From: Peptococcaceae bacterium BRH_c4b
GTDB lineage: Bacteria > Bacillota > Desulfotomaculia > Desulfotomaculales > Desulfocucumaceae
Reading direction: 5' to 3'
DNA: 64,000 bases
Assembly (NCBI GenBank): GCA_000961595.1
Contig: LADO01000066.1
Coordinates: forward strand, 1-64,000
The first letter of the stretch is position 1. Each line of letters starts with the position of its first letter. The position numbers and the translations under genes were made by a program. The notes below the pieces were generated by a model. That model was given only the letters and a program-made list of their open reading frames with translations, had not been told where the DNA came from and did no database searches. Shown here one piece after another: positions 45,447 through 54,286 of the stretch.

Positions 45447-46772
45447 TTATTCTTTATTTCCGTTTCCCATTCCGTACAAAAGGCCGATTCTTTCCGAAGG
45501 TCTTTTATTGGTCAGGGTAAGTCTGATGATGGTTTCCGCCAGTCTCTCGGGCCAGTGGCGGGCCACGTCTCCCTGGGCCAGAAAATCCCCCGGCACCACC
45601 CTGACCCCTAGCTTTTCTATTTCCCTGGCGTCCGGCAGCACCCTTGCAGCTCCTTCCCTGCGGTAGCGGGCTTTAACCGGAGCGGGGATATCTGCGGTGT
45701 TAATTACAATGTAATCCACAACCTTACCCGCATGGGTAATTATGGATTTTAGGTGTTCACAGGCGGTATAGCCATCGGTCTCACCGGGTTGGGTCATTAT
45801 ATTGCAAACATATATTTTTATGGCGGCGGAACGGGCCAGGGCATCACCTATGCCCCGAACCATGAGGTTGGGCATGATGCTGGTATACAGGCTGCCCGGG
45901 CCCAGCACCACGGCGTCGGCTTCCTCTATGGCACTGAGCGCTTCAGGGAGGGGAAAGCAATCCTCCGGCTCCAGAAATATTCTCCTGATACGCCTGCCGT
46001 ATTTCGGTATACTTGATTCCCCCCATACCACCGCGCCGTCGGAAAATTCCGCGCCCAGCCTGACATCCTGCAAAGTGGCCGGCAGTACCCTCCCCCGGAT
46101 GGCCAGCACCCTGCTCATGCCCTGCACGGCCTGGTGGAATCCCCCCGCCACATCGTTCAGAGCGGCTAGCAGGAGGTTGCCCAGATTGTGACCGGCCAGT
46201 TCACCGGTATTGAACCTGTACTGTAACAGGGCTTCCATCATGGATTCCTTGTCCGCCAGGGCCACCAGACAGTTGCGTATATCGCCCGGGGGAAGGATGC
46301 CCAAGTCACCCCGCAGACGGCCGGAACTTCCACCGTCGTCCGCCACGGACACTATAGCGGTTATATTGCTGGTATAGTTTTTTATCCCCCGCAGCATGGT
46401 GGCCAGGCCGGTACCGCCCCCCACCACCACTATTCTGGGCCCCCGGCGCAGGTAGCGCCTGCTATAGATAATATCCACCAGCCGCTGCTCCCCTGCCGGG
46501 GCCAATACCGCCACCACAGAGCGGAAGGCCCTGTGCAGACCCACTGCCAGCGCCACCACTCCGGCCATGGGTATAAGCAAAACCCAAGGCCAGACGGCCA
46601 GGGGACCTATCGTCTCCTTAGCCCGGGCAAGAAGTTCGGTCCGGGTAACCGGCAAAAGTGAGCCTGCCAGCAGCACCGTGCCGCCCAGGGTCAATAATAA
46701 GCCAACAAAAGCCAGGAAAAGCCAGCGCTTTACATGAAGTCCGGGATAAAACCATTTTAATAATAGTTTCAT
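45447..46772 (-). CDS. yvcK: YvcK/GlmR-family protein with N-terminal membrane helices
   Basis: 441 residues. Two N-terminal membrane helices (WLFLAFVGLLLTLGGTVLL, WPWVLLIPMAGVVALAVGL), then the YvcK core: IVVVGGGTGLATMLRGIK, SVADDGGSSGRLRGDLG, PPGDIRNCLVALAD, AGHNLGNLLLAALN, VLGPGSLYTSIMPNL, TQPGETDGYTACEHL. YvcK binds UDP-sugars and steers carbon to cell-wall precursors in B. subtilis. The membrane anchor is absent in B. subtilis YvcK but found in some clostridia. ATG overlaps the rapZ stop (TAATG). Confidence 0.95.
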   Translation of the reverse strand: MKLLLKWFYPGLHVKRWLFLAFVGLLLTLGGTVLLAGSLLPVTRTELLARAKETIGPLAVWPWVLLIPMAGVVALAVGLHRAFRSVVAVLAPAGEQRLVDIIYSRRYLRRGPRIVVVGGGTGLATMLRGIKNYTSNITAIVSVADDGGSSGRLRGDLGILPPGDIRNCLVALADKESMMEALLQYRFNTGELAGHNLGNLLLAALNDVAGGFHQAVQGMSRVLAIRGRVLPATLQDVRLGAEFSDGAVVWGESSIPKYGRRIRRIFLEPEDCFPLPEALSAIEEADAVVLGPGSLYTSIMPNLMVRGIGDALARSAAIKIYVCNIMTQPGETDGYTACEHLKSIITHAGKVVDYIVINTADIPAPVKARYRREGAARVLPDAREIEKLGVRVVPGDFLAQGDVARHWPERLAETIIRLTLTNKRPSERIGLLYGMGNGNKE

Positions 46773-47653
46773 TACTCCCCGGACCCCGTGATACGGCCTG
46801 TATCCCTGTGCCTTACCTTGGCCCGGTAATTTTTACTCTTCAAATGTTCAGTCAACTTATTGGCAACGGTCACGGACCGGTGCATCCCGCCGGTACAACC
46901 GATGGCAATCATCAATGTATTTTTACCCTCCTTGACATACTGGGGAAGCAAAAATTCGGTAATGTCAAAAAGTTTATCCAGAAAACTTACCGCGTTGGGT
47001 GTGCTCAGCACAAAATTCTGCACCTCCGGGTGATTCCCGGTGAGCGGCCTCAGGGCAGGATCATAATGGGGATTGGGAAGAAACCTCACGTCGAATATCA
47101 GGTCGCTGTCCATGGGAATGCCGTATTTATAGCCAAAGGAAACCACCGTTATGCGCAGCCGGGAGGTATCCGCGCTGTCCCCGTACAGGTTGTTTATTTC
47201 CTCCTTCAACTGGGTGGGGCTCATGTCTGAGGTATCAATAATTTTATGGGCACTGCCCCGCAGTTCCTCAAGGATGGTTCTTTCCTCCCTGACCCACTGA
47301 AGCACCTCACCGTCGTGGCTCAGGGGGTGGCTGCGCCGGGACTCTTTAAAACGCCTGATCAGGGTCTCTTCAGAGGCCTCCAGGAACAATATATGATACC
47401 TGGTACCCATCCGGTCCAGTTCGGACAGAACTTCGGACAGGGAATCAAAAAATTCCCCTCCCCTTATATCCACCACCAAAGCAACCTTATTTATATCCGA
47501 CTTGGACTGATAACATAGTTCGGCAAATTTGGGTATAAGAGCCGGCGGTATGTTGTCCACGCAAAAATAGCCCATATCTTCAAGTGAGCGCACTGCCTGG
47601 GTCTTGCCGGCTCCGGACAGGCCGGTGACAATTATAAAACTCTGAACGGCCAA
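46772..47653 (-). CDS. rapZ: RNase adapter/nucleotide-binding protein RapZ (YvcJ)
   Basis: 293 residues. Walker [52 protein letters not shown]-terminal [20 protein letters not shown] and [15 protein letters not shown]. Complete. TTG 47653 start after AAGGGGGG. In Firmicutes this protein (YvcJ) is a GTPase linked to competence; the RNase-adapter role is from E. coli. Confidence 0.96.
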   Translation of the reverse strand: MAVQSFIIVTGLSGAGKTQAVRSLEDMGYFCVDNIPPALIPKFAELCYQSKSDINKVALVVDIRGGEFFDSLSEVLSELDRMGTRYHILFLEASEETLIRRFKESRRSHPLSHDGEVLQWVREERTILEELRGSAHKIIDTSDMSPTQLKEEINNLYGDSADTSRLRITVVSFGYKYGIPMDSDLIFDVRFLPNPHYDPALRPLTGNHPEVQNFVLSTPNAVSFLDKLFDITEFLLPQYVKEGKNTLMIAIGCTGGMHRSVTVANKLTEHLKSKNYRAKVRHRDTGRITGSGE

Positions 47654-47703
47654 GATATGTCCCCCCTTATGTCTAAAATTCTATACTCTTGTCCACGAAA
47701 AAT

Positions 47704-48465
47704 CTATACCCGGCGAAATTTCCCTACCGGGAAATCACCCCGGGTATTTATCACCTGATTGGGGGGGACGTTCATCCTCTGCAACAGTGCCCCGCCTGTG
47801 GAAAGGGCACCCACTCCCGAGGGTGTATGGGCGTCGCTGTTCACCGAGATCAGTGCCCCATGGCGTATAGCCGCCCTGGCAACATCATCCTTATTATAAT
47901 GGTGTCCGGTATTTATTTCCATGGCAGTATCGTAACGGGAGCATACCCGGGCAAGTTCGTCCAGATCTACGGCCAACATTAAATTAGGATGGCTCACTAT
48001 ATCCACCGGGTATTTACGCACTGCCTCTGCCATGGCCTTGGTATTGCCGGCGCGCAGCCGTTCCCGGACAAAACTGCTGACCCTGGCCACCTGATTGGGA
48101 ACCAGCCAGCTAAGCGCCTCGGCCCCGTGGTCCGGCCGGACAAAGGGGTGCAGTCCCGCCACCAGCAAATCCAATCCGTCAACAACCTCAGCAGGAATGT
48201 CCAGGCTGCCGTCGGTGCCGGTAACGTTGGCCTCCGCCCCCACCAGCACCCTGACCGGTAATTCCTCCTCCAGCCGTGCGGCTTCCAGTCCGCTCTCCCG
48301 GTAGACGGATAGATTTTTAACGCCTATACCAACCCCCCGTGGGCCGTGATCCGTTATGGCCACCGCCTTAAGCCCGGCTTGCACCGCCGCCTCCACGTTT
48401 TCCCTGATGGTCCCCCTGCCGTCACTGTTAACCGTGTGGGTATGCAGATCCGCCCAAAGTTGCAT
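47704..48465 (-). CDS. PHP-domain phosphoesterase (YcdX-like)
   Basis: 253 residues. WADLHTHTVNSDGRGTIREN, VAITDHGPRGVG, GAEANVTGTDGSLDIP, DIVSHPNLMLAVDLDELARV, ISVNSDAHTPSGVGAL: the metal-binding His/Asp/Glu set of PHP proteins in order. ATG 48465 (WADLH start) is preferred over GTG 48477 because AGGAGT overlaps the latter too closely. Substrate unknown. Precedes rapZ as in many clostridia. Confidence 0.9.
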   Translation of the reverse strand: MQLWADLHTHTVNSDGRGTIRENVEAAVQAGLKAVAITDHGPRGVGIGVKNLSVYRESGLEAARLEEELPVRVLVGAEANVTGTDGSLDIPAEVVDGLDLLVAGLHPFVRPDHGAEALSWLVPNQVARVSSFVRERLRAGNTKAMAEAVRKYPVDIVSHPNLMLAVDLDELARVCSRYDTAMEINTGHHYNKDDVARAAIRHGALISVNSDAHTPSGVGALSTGGALLQRMNVPPNQVINTRGDFPVGKFRRV

Positions 48466-48515
48466 AATGACTGTCACGACTCCTATTCTGAACAGACAAT
48501 TTTAATTAAGCGTTG

Positions 48516-49919
48516 TTATCGCAAGGGCACACCATATATTCTCCGCTCATTATTATACTGCTCCACCTGCCGTTCGTATTCAGACCGCCTGCCGGCGTAA
48601 TCCTCCCTGCCCATGAGGGCATAGGTGATATTTTTGCCCTCCTCCACCCCCGGCTGGTTATAAGGATTGATCCGCCACAGTCCGGCGGTGTATACCACCA
48701 GTGACTCGTAGAAATAAAACAGCGCGCCCAGCGTCTCGGGCGAAATGTCCCTGACGGTAACGCGGTAGCAGGGGGTGCCGGTACTCACCAGGCTCATCTC
48801 TGTTGCGAGTTGCTCTATGCCAAGCTGTTCGGCCATGGTGTGGCCGGCAAAATAGGCATATTCCTTTTCTGCTGGAAACTCCCCGGTAAGGGTTTTATCC
48901 TCGGGGAACCGTTCAACCCCGACGAAACCAATTACCTTGTCGGGCGGACCTTCCTTAAAGAGTTGTAGTATGGAGTGCTGGTCGGTGGCCCCCAGACAGG
49001 TCAGGGGAGTAGTGCCGGCATTGATTATTTCACCATCCGTGGTTAATTTTTTCCCCAGACTCTCCGCCCACAACTGCACGAACCACAGCCCGAATTCAAA
49101 CAGGAAGTTGCTGTAATTAAACAGCACGTGAATGGACCTGCCCCTTAACGCTAATTCGTAGAGGCATGTGCCAAGGGCAAACAAAGCGTTTTCTCCCAGG
49201 GGGCTTTCCAGGGCAGCGCGGTGCACCGCCCGGGCTCCTGCCAGCAGCTGTACGCTGTCAATGCCAATAATTTCCGACGGGAGAAAGCCCACCGAAGACA
49301 ACACGGAATACCTGCCCGGCAAGCCCGCGGGGATATGCAGCAGGCGGCAGCCCAGTTGCCCGGCAATACGATTGATGCCGTTGTCGGCAGCGTCACAGAT
49401 GATCACAATATCCCTGACATTACCGCCGGCCTCTTTATATTTTTTGTAAAAATATATAAACTGGGCCGCTGTCTCCGGGGTTGAGCCGGATTTGCTGGTA
49501 TAAATCAAGGCAGTTTTCTTTAAATCAATAATCTGCTCCAGCTTCGCCACCAGTAGCGGGTCAATGTTGTCCAGCACAAACAGCCGGGGTCCTCCGTGAT
49601 TTTCCAGATTATAAAAAGGCCCTTTTAGAAACTGCATTACGGCTCTGGCCCCCAGCGCCGAACCACCGATGCCGAGAATCAAAATATTTTCATACTTCTC
49701 CTTTAATTCTGCAGCCAGTGCTTTTATTTGGGGTATGGTTTTTTCCTCCGCCAGGGACAGGTTGAGGGGTGATTTGCCGTCTGTCAGCGTGGACTGAAAT
49801 TTTTTAAATGTATCACCGTATTTATTGGCATAACCGTCAAATTCCCCGGCAGGGATAAAACCGGAAGCAGCGGCGACACTCATCAGATGACCGACGTCAA
49901 CATTAATTAAATCATTCAT
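48516..49919 (-). CDS. pgi: Glucose-6-phosphate isomerase
   Basis: 467 residues. NILILGIGGSALGARAVMQF, LVFLDNIDP-like FVLDNIDPLLVAKL, TSKSGSTPETAAQFIYF (phosphate site), GRYSVLSSVGFLPSEIIG, NAGTTPLTCLGATDQHSIL, and the C-terminal YTAGLWRINPYNQPGVEEGK with catalytic Lys. ATG 49919 has GGGGAGTG upstream. Lies 52 nt after the debranching-enzyme gene. Confidence 0.96.
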   Translation of the reverse strand: MNDLINVDVGHLMSVAAASGFIPAGEFDGYANKYGDTFKKFQSTLTDGKSPLNLSLAEEKTIPQIKALAAELKEKYENILILGIGGSALGARAVMQFLKGPFYNLENHGGPRLFVLDNIDPLLVAKLEQIIDLKKTALIYTSKSGSTPETAAQFIYFYKKYKEAGGNVRDIVIICDAADNGINRIAGQLGCRLLHIPAGLPGRYSVLSSVGFLPSEIIGIDSVQLLAGARAVHRAALESPLGENALFALGTCLYELALRGRSIHVLFNYSNFLFEFGLWFVQLWAESLGKKLTTDGEIINAGTTPLTCLGATDQHSILQLFKEGPPDKVIGFVGVERFPEDKTLTGEFPAEKEYAYFAGHTMAEQLGIEQLATEMSLVSTGTPCYRVTVRDISPETLGALFYFYESLVVYTAGLWRINPYNQPGVEEGKNITYALMGREDYAGRRSEYERQVEQYNNERRIYGVPLR

Positions 49920-49971
49920 TAAATCCACTCCCCGTATCATATATTTTGGTTCTCCCTAACATAAGTGAGCC

Positions 49972-51975
49972 TTAAATACCAAACTTCCAGTTTCTAATTT
50001 CCAGCACGTCCTCCACGTAAGCCCGGAGTATTTCCGCCACCCCCCAGGCCTGGGCAAAGCAGCCCCTGGGTATTACCGGCTCGTTGCCGTCAAATATTTC
50101 CGATATGTAGCCCACCCCGTGATCCCGCAGATGGTCCAGAAGCGGATTAATAAATCTTTCCGCCTGCAGCCTGTCGGCCGGGGTATAACCGTAGGCCTTG
50201 CGGTAGGCAGTAATAAAGGGACCCATCAACCAGCTCCAGACGGTACCCTGGTGATAGGCGCCATCCCTTTGCACCCTGTCCCCCAGGTATGTGCCCCTAT
50301 ATTCCGGGTCGTAGCAGGAAAGGCTGCGCAGCCCGTAGGTAGCGTAAAGTTCCCTCCAGGCGCGGCTGAGCACTGCCCGGGCCCGCTCAGAAGGTACCGG
50401 GGAAAAGGGCAGGGCCATGGCCAGTATCTGGTTGGGACGGAAACGGGCATCTTTACCCTCATCCCCTACCACATCGTAGTAATAGCCCCCCTCCTGATAC
50501 CAGAATTCCCTTTCAAAATTCTGACCTACCCTGTCCGCCAGCCCTTCCTGGGCAAATTTCTCGCCGGCCAGGACCGCCAGCCTTTCCATGACCCGCAGGG
50601 CATTGTACCAAAGGGCGGATATTTCCACCGGCTTGCCATGCCTGGGTGTTACCACCCAGTGTTCAACCTTGGCATCCATCCAGGTGAGCTGATTCTCCGG
50701 GCCCCCAGCCCGGAGCAACCCGTCATCGTCCATTTTTATGTCAAAGTGAGTGCCTTTGATATGCCACGATATTATATCCTTCAGCACAGGGTAGATATTT
50801 TTCAGTATAAAATCCTTGTCGCCGGTGTACTGCAAGTATTTATACACCGCATGGAAGTACCACAGGGAGGCGTCCACCGTGTTATAGAGGGGCTCGTCCC
50901 CGGCCCTGTCGGGAAACATGTTGGGCAAGAGGCCCTCCTTGCAGTAGCGGGCAAAGGTAAGCAATATCCCGGCCGCATCCTGATGGCGACCGGTAACCAG
51001 GGTAAGCCCCGGCAGGGCAATCATGGTATCCCGGCCCCAGTCGTTAAACCAGGGATACCCCGCTATGACGCTTTTGGTCCCGGTAGATTTGCGCCGCACC
51101 ACGAAAGCATCTGCAGCCCGGGTCAGGCGCAGCGCCAGGCTTTCTTCATAATCCAGGTTCTCCATCAGCTTCGAAAGCCTCGACTCCTCTGCCTGGAGTA
51201 GTTGCTCACCATCTTTAGCAACGGGTAAAATCCCTGCATTCTCAATGGTGGCCAGCACCGTGACAACCTTTTCCTCCCCCGGGGACAGGTTGATGGAAAA
51301 ATAACCGGGAACAAAATGATCCTCCACGGCATTTTCTCCCCGCTCCGCCTCGGCAGGATAAAACATACCCGTAAACCAGCCCTCCTGCTGCAGGAAAGCA
51401 CCTCCGGCACAGACAATTTTAAGGGGCGGTACCCTGGGGGTGACCTTTACTTCCATCCCCCCGAAAATATTTTTAATTTCAAAGGTTATTTGCCCCCTGC
51501 GGGTGGTCCAGTGAAAATCCCGGCAGTTTACCAGCGGCGCCAGACGCATTACGGCAGGCAGGGCTCCGTTTTTCACCCGGTAAAGTATAACCGTGGTGTT
51601 TTGGCCGTACACCATAAAAACCCGCTTCTCTATAAAAACATCGGCAAAGCTGTAGGTAAAACAGGGAACAGGTTCAGCAGTCATAATCTGCTGGTGAATA
51701 AAGCCAAATTCCGCTACCCCCTGCTCAGTCCTGTTGGAGGCCAGGTTATAAACCCTCCCCCCGGCCTCGAAGCGCTCATCAATTTTGGCCAGCAGCATCG
51801 TCCTCTCCACCGGCGGATTCAGCGAAGCCACCAGCAGGCCGTGATACTTACGGGTGTTGGCGTTAATAATGGTGGAGGAGGCATAGCCCCCCAGACCGTT
51901 GGTGACCAGCCACTCCCTCTGAATGCCTTGATCAAAATCCCGCCAGTCTCCCTTGCCGTACCTAAGTTCAGCCAG
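49972..51975 (-). CDS. Glycogen debranching enzyme / amylo-alpha-1,6-glucosidase
   Basis: About 667 residues. N-terminal GDE domain (IQREWLVTNGLGGYASSTII, NTRKYHGLLVASLNPPVERT) and a catalytic (alpha/alpha)6 barrel (IAGYPWFNDWGRDTMIALPG, YNTVDASLWYFHAVYKYL, GGPENQLTWMDAKV, HQGTVWSWLMGPFITAY). Removes alpha-1,6-branches. The frame is open to 52347, but the first ~124 codons read through repeats D2 and E2. The family's usual start falls at LRYGKGDW, where the only candidate is CTG 51975, 6 nt after GGAGGGG. No ATG, GTG or TTG is nearby. Confidence 0.9.
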   Translation of the reverse strand: MAELRYGKGDWRDFDQGIQREWLVTNGLGGYASSTIINANTRKYHGLLVASLNPPVERTMLLAKIDERFEAGGRVYNLASNRTEQGVAEFGFIHQQIMTAEPVPCFTYSFADVFIEKRVFMVYGQNTTVILYRVKNGALPAVMRLAPLVNCRDFHWTTRRGQITFEIKNIFGGMEVKVTPRVPPLKIVCAGGAFLQQEGWFTGMFYPAEAERGENAVEDHFVPGYFSINLSPGEEKVVTVLATIENAGILPVAKDGEQLLQAEESRLSKLMENLDYEESLALRLTRAADAFVVRRKSTGTKSVIAGYPWFNDWGRDTMIALPGLTLVTGRHQDAAGILLTFARYCKEGLLPNMFPDRAGDEPLYNTVDASLWYFHAVYKYLQYTGDKDFILKNIYPVLKDIISWHIKGTHFDIKMDDDGLLRAGGPENQLTWMDAKVEHWVVTPRHGKPVEISALWYNALRVMERLAVLAGEKFAQEGLADRVGQNFEREFWYQEGGYYYDVVGDEGKDARFRPNQILAMALPFSPVPSERARAVLSRAWRELYATYGLRSLSCYDPEYRGTYLGDRVQRDGAYHQGTVWSWLMGPFITAYRKAYGYTPADRLQAERFINPLLDHLRDHGVGYISEIFDGNEPVIPRGCFAQAWGVAEILRAYVEDVLEIRNWKFGI

Positions 51976-51998
51976 ATAAAACCCCTCCCTTAACCCTA

Positions 51999-52045
51999 AA
52001 AAGGGGCTGCCGCCCCTCAGGACTATCGGTCCATCACCCCCGGCA
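51999..52045. repeat. Repeat family E copy 2 (terminator-like)
   Basis: Minus strand GGACCGATAGTCCTGAGGGG, then GGCAGCCCC and TTTTT. It aligns with E1 (40292-40336) over about 45 bp. It may end transcription from the ROK gene, 170 bp upstream on the same strand. Confidence 0.7.
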
Positions 52046-52100
52046 ACCGGCCAGGAGACTATTGCAAAAGTACATACTAAGCTTATACAAACAGCCATCC

Positions 52101-52223
52101 AGAGGCCGTTCAAAAACAAGCATGGCGCGAAAGGCGAAGCAGGACAGCGCGGAGCGTACTGGAAGTACGTGAGCACTGAACTGCGAGCCTGACAAAGCCA
52201 GGCGCAGTTTTTCAACGGCCTCT
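52101..52223. repeat. Repeat family D copy 2 (123 bp, MITE-like)
   Basis: Terminal inverted repeats AGAGGCCGTTCAAAAAC and AGAGGCCGTTGAAAAAC (one mismatch). No ORF. Contains the ROK stop codon at its edge (52214-52212). Copy D1 lies at 44343. Confidence 0.85.
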
Positions 52224-53177
52224 GAGGGCCAGGGCCACCGCGCCCATCAGCCCGGAGCGCTTGCCCAGGGCGGCCGGTACCACCCGGAGATTTTCCAGGG
52301 CGGCGGCCAGTGCCCGCACCTTCAGCTCCTGCTCCATAGTCTCCCACAGGAGTCTGCCGGCATTCATGGCCCCGCCCCCCAGCACCACCAGGGCTGGGTT
52401 AAGCAGATTCACCAAATTGGCCAGCCCCATACCCAGGGCCTTACCGGCATCCTTTAGTATATCTATGGCCTCCCCGTCTCCCCCGGCAGCAGCGGCAGCC
52501 ACGGTCAGAGCATCTATATTTTCTGCCCGCCCGCCGGCTTTATGTAAAATAGCCTGGCCACAGCCCGCAGCTACCAGTTCCCTGGCCCGGTTGGCCATGG
52601 CCGTGCCCGAGGCCAGCGCCTCCAGACAGCCCCTTCTGCCGCAGCTACACAGCGGTCCCAGGGGATCAATCACCATGTGCCCCAACTCGCCGGCTGCCCC
52701 GGAAACACCGTGATATATTTTGCCATCCAGAATAAGACCCCCGCCGATACCGGTGCTTACGGTTACATATACCATATTCCGCACGCCCGCCCCGGCACCG
52801 AAACGGTGCTCCCCCAGGGCCGCCAGATTGGCGTCATTATCCGCCAGCACGGGCACCCCCAAAGTTTGCTGCAATATCTCCTTAACCGGCACATTCCTCC
52901 AGCCCAGATTGGGAGCCTGATCAACCAGCCCGGTGGCGGGGTTAATGGGTCCTGGAACCCCGATGCCCAATGCACTTATATCAACACCGGAGCCCCCGGA
53001 GGCACACACTTCAGCCACCGTAGCAGCTATACGCCGGACAACCGCTTCCCCACCGTCCCCTGCCCCAGTGGCCACTATGGTCTCGGCCAGCAGCCTGCCG
53101 CTATCATCCGCCAGCGCGGTATATATTTTTGTTCCCCCCAGGTCGACACCCGCCACGTATTTTCCCAACGTCCTCAC
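52212..53177 (-). CDS. ROK-family sugar kinase, probable glucokinase
   Basis: 321 residues. ATP site VAGVDLGGTKIYTALADDSG, catalytic region VLADNDANLAALGEHRFGAG, TVSTGIGGGLILDGKIYHG, and the ROK zinc motif CSCGRRGCLEALASG. Likely makes glucose-6-phosphate from glucose freed by the debranching enzyme. It sits upstream of that gene and pgi on the same strand. The last codons (Arg-Gly-Arg-stop) are supplied by repeat D2. Confidence 0.93.
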   Translation of the reverse strand: MRTLGKYVAGVDLGGTKIYTALADDSGRLLAETIVATGAGDGGEAVVRRIAATVAEVCASGGSGVDISALGIGVPGPINPATGLVDQAPNLGWRNVPVKEILQQTLGVPVLADNDANLAALGEHRFGAGAGVRNMVYVTVSTGIGGGLILDGKIYHGVSGAAGELGHMVIDPLGPLCSCGRRGCLEALASGTAMANRARELVAAGCGQAILHKAGGRAENIDALTVAAAAAGGDGEAIDILKDAGKALGMGLANLVNLLNPALVVLGGGAMNAGRLLWETMEQELKVRALAAALENLRVVPAALGKRSGLMGAVALALRGR

Positions 53178-53204
53178 CCTCGCTGCCAGAGTTCACGGTA
53201 TGTA

Positions 53205-53283
53205 GCAAGTGGGGACGGTTCTTGTCTTGCCCCCAGAGAAAAAATACGACCCCGAGAACCGTCCCCGTTGCAATCCCGTTGCA
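53205..53283. repeat. Repeat family B copy 4 (double)
   Basis: First unit: GCAAGTGGGGACGGTTCTTG with arms GCAAGT/TCTTGC (53205-53230). Second unit: core AGAACCGTCCCC in opposite orientation (53254-53269) with GTTGCAATCCCGTTGC. It lies between the ROK and HAD genes. Confidence 0.8.
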
Positions 53284-53342
53284 ATCCGGAATCTTATAAA
53301 TCCAATTACATGCGACACTAGAAATCGTCTCCAACTGTCGCA

Positions 53343-54158
53343 CTACTCCTCCCCGGTTATAAAGCGCCGGATCACCCGGGCCACGCCGCCATCGGTATTG
53401 GCGCTGGTGACGAAATCCGCCTTTGCTTTAATCTCATCCCTGGCGTTGTCCACCACCGCGCTCAGACCGGCATAATCCAGCATCTCCAAATCATTGTAAC
53501 TGTCTCCTACAGCTATGACCTCTTCCCGGGCTATGCCGTAATATCCGGCCACCTCGGCCAGGGCATGCCCCTTGGTAGCCTGGGGATGAGAAAATTCCAG
53601 AAAATGCGGCTTTGATTTGGTAATATGAAGATTTTCCCCGAACAGCGATTTTAAACCCGGGGCAATTTCATCCAATTGCTCCTCCCGGGCCACCACCAGT
53701 ACTTTGGTGGGATCAAACTGTTTTTCCAGCAGGAATTCCTCAAGATCTCCCACTGCGGTTGCCTCCACCCCGGATATGGACTTATATAATTGGCTCTCCG
53801 CGGATTGTCTGGCTATGAAAAGATTATCGTCCATGTACAGATTGATATGGTAGCCATAAGGCTTCAGCTCCCTGACAATTGTTAAAGCGCTGGCCATGGG
53901 CACCGGGCGGTGCAGCAGGACCTGCCCGGTATCCGGTTTTTTCACCAGTGCTCCCTGGTAGGATATGGCCGGGGTATCCAGCCCCAGTTCAGTAGCGTAA
54001 GGCAGGGTGGCCCGGTACATCCTACCGGTGGCCAGCACCACCTTTACGCCGGATTCTTTGGCAAGCTCAATGGCAGACCGGTTCGTCTCACTAATGCACA
54101 GTTGCTTATCCAGCAGGGTATCGTCCAGATCCATGGCAATCATTTTGTAAGCTGTCAA
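53343..54158 (-). CDS. Cof-type HAD hydrolase
   Basis: 271 residues. Motif I MIAMDLDDTLLDK, motif II VVLATGRMY, motif III Lys in FSHPQATKGHALAEV, motif IV VIAVGDSYNDLEMLDYAGL. C2B cap of Cof/YbiV-type sugar-phosphate phosphatases. TTG 54158 is a plausible start, with CGGAGTG 6 nt before; GTG 54167 is the alternative. Substrate unknown. Confidence 0.92.
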   Translation of the reverse strand: MTAYKMIAMDLDDTLLDKQLCISETNRSAIELAKESGVKVVLATGRMYRATLPYATELGLDTPAISYQGALVKKPDTGQVLLHRPVPMASALTIVRELKPYGYHINLYMDDNLFIARQSAESQLYKSISGVEATAVGDLEEFLLEKQFDPTKVLVVAREEQLDEIAPGLKSLFGENLHITKSKPHFLEFSHPQATKGHALAEVAGYYGIAREEVIAVGDSYNDLEMLDYAGLSAVVDNARDEIKAKADFVTSANTDGGVARVIRRFITGEE

Positions 54159-54286
54159 ATATATCACTCCGTCTTTTCGTTGAAAAATAAAAGCCCCGCG
54201 CGCTGTAGTAAGTTCACGAAGCTTTCTCCCGTCTGTATATATAATACCAGCTTTAGGGGATTAAAGGGAATATTCTGTTGCTTACG

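Noticed and set aside
51976-52347. N-terminal extension of the debranching enzyme frame
   Set aside because: It reads through repeats E2 and D2 and gives a low-complexity Gly/Arg/Pro sequence not found in the family.
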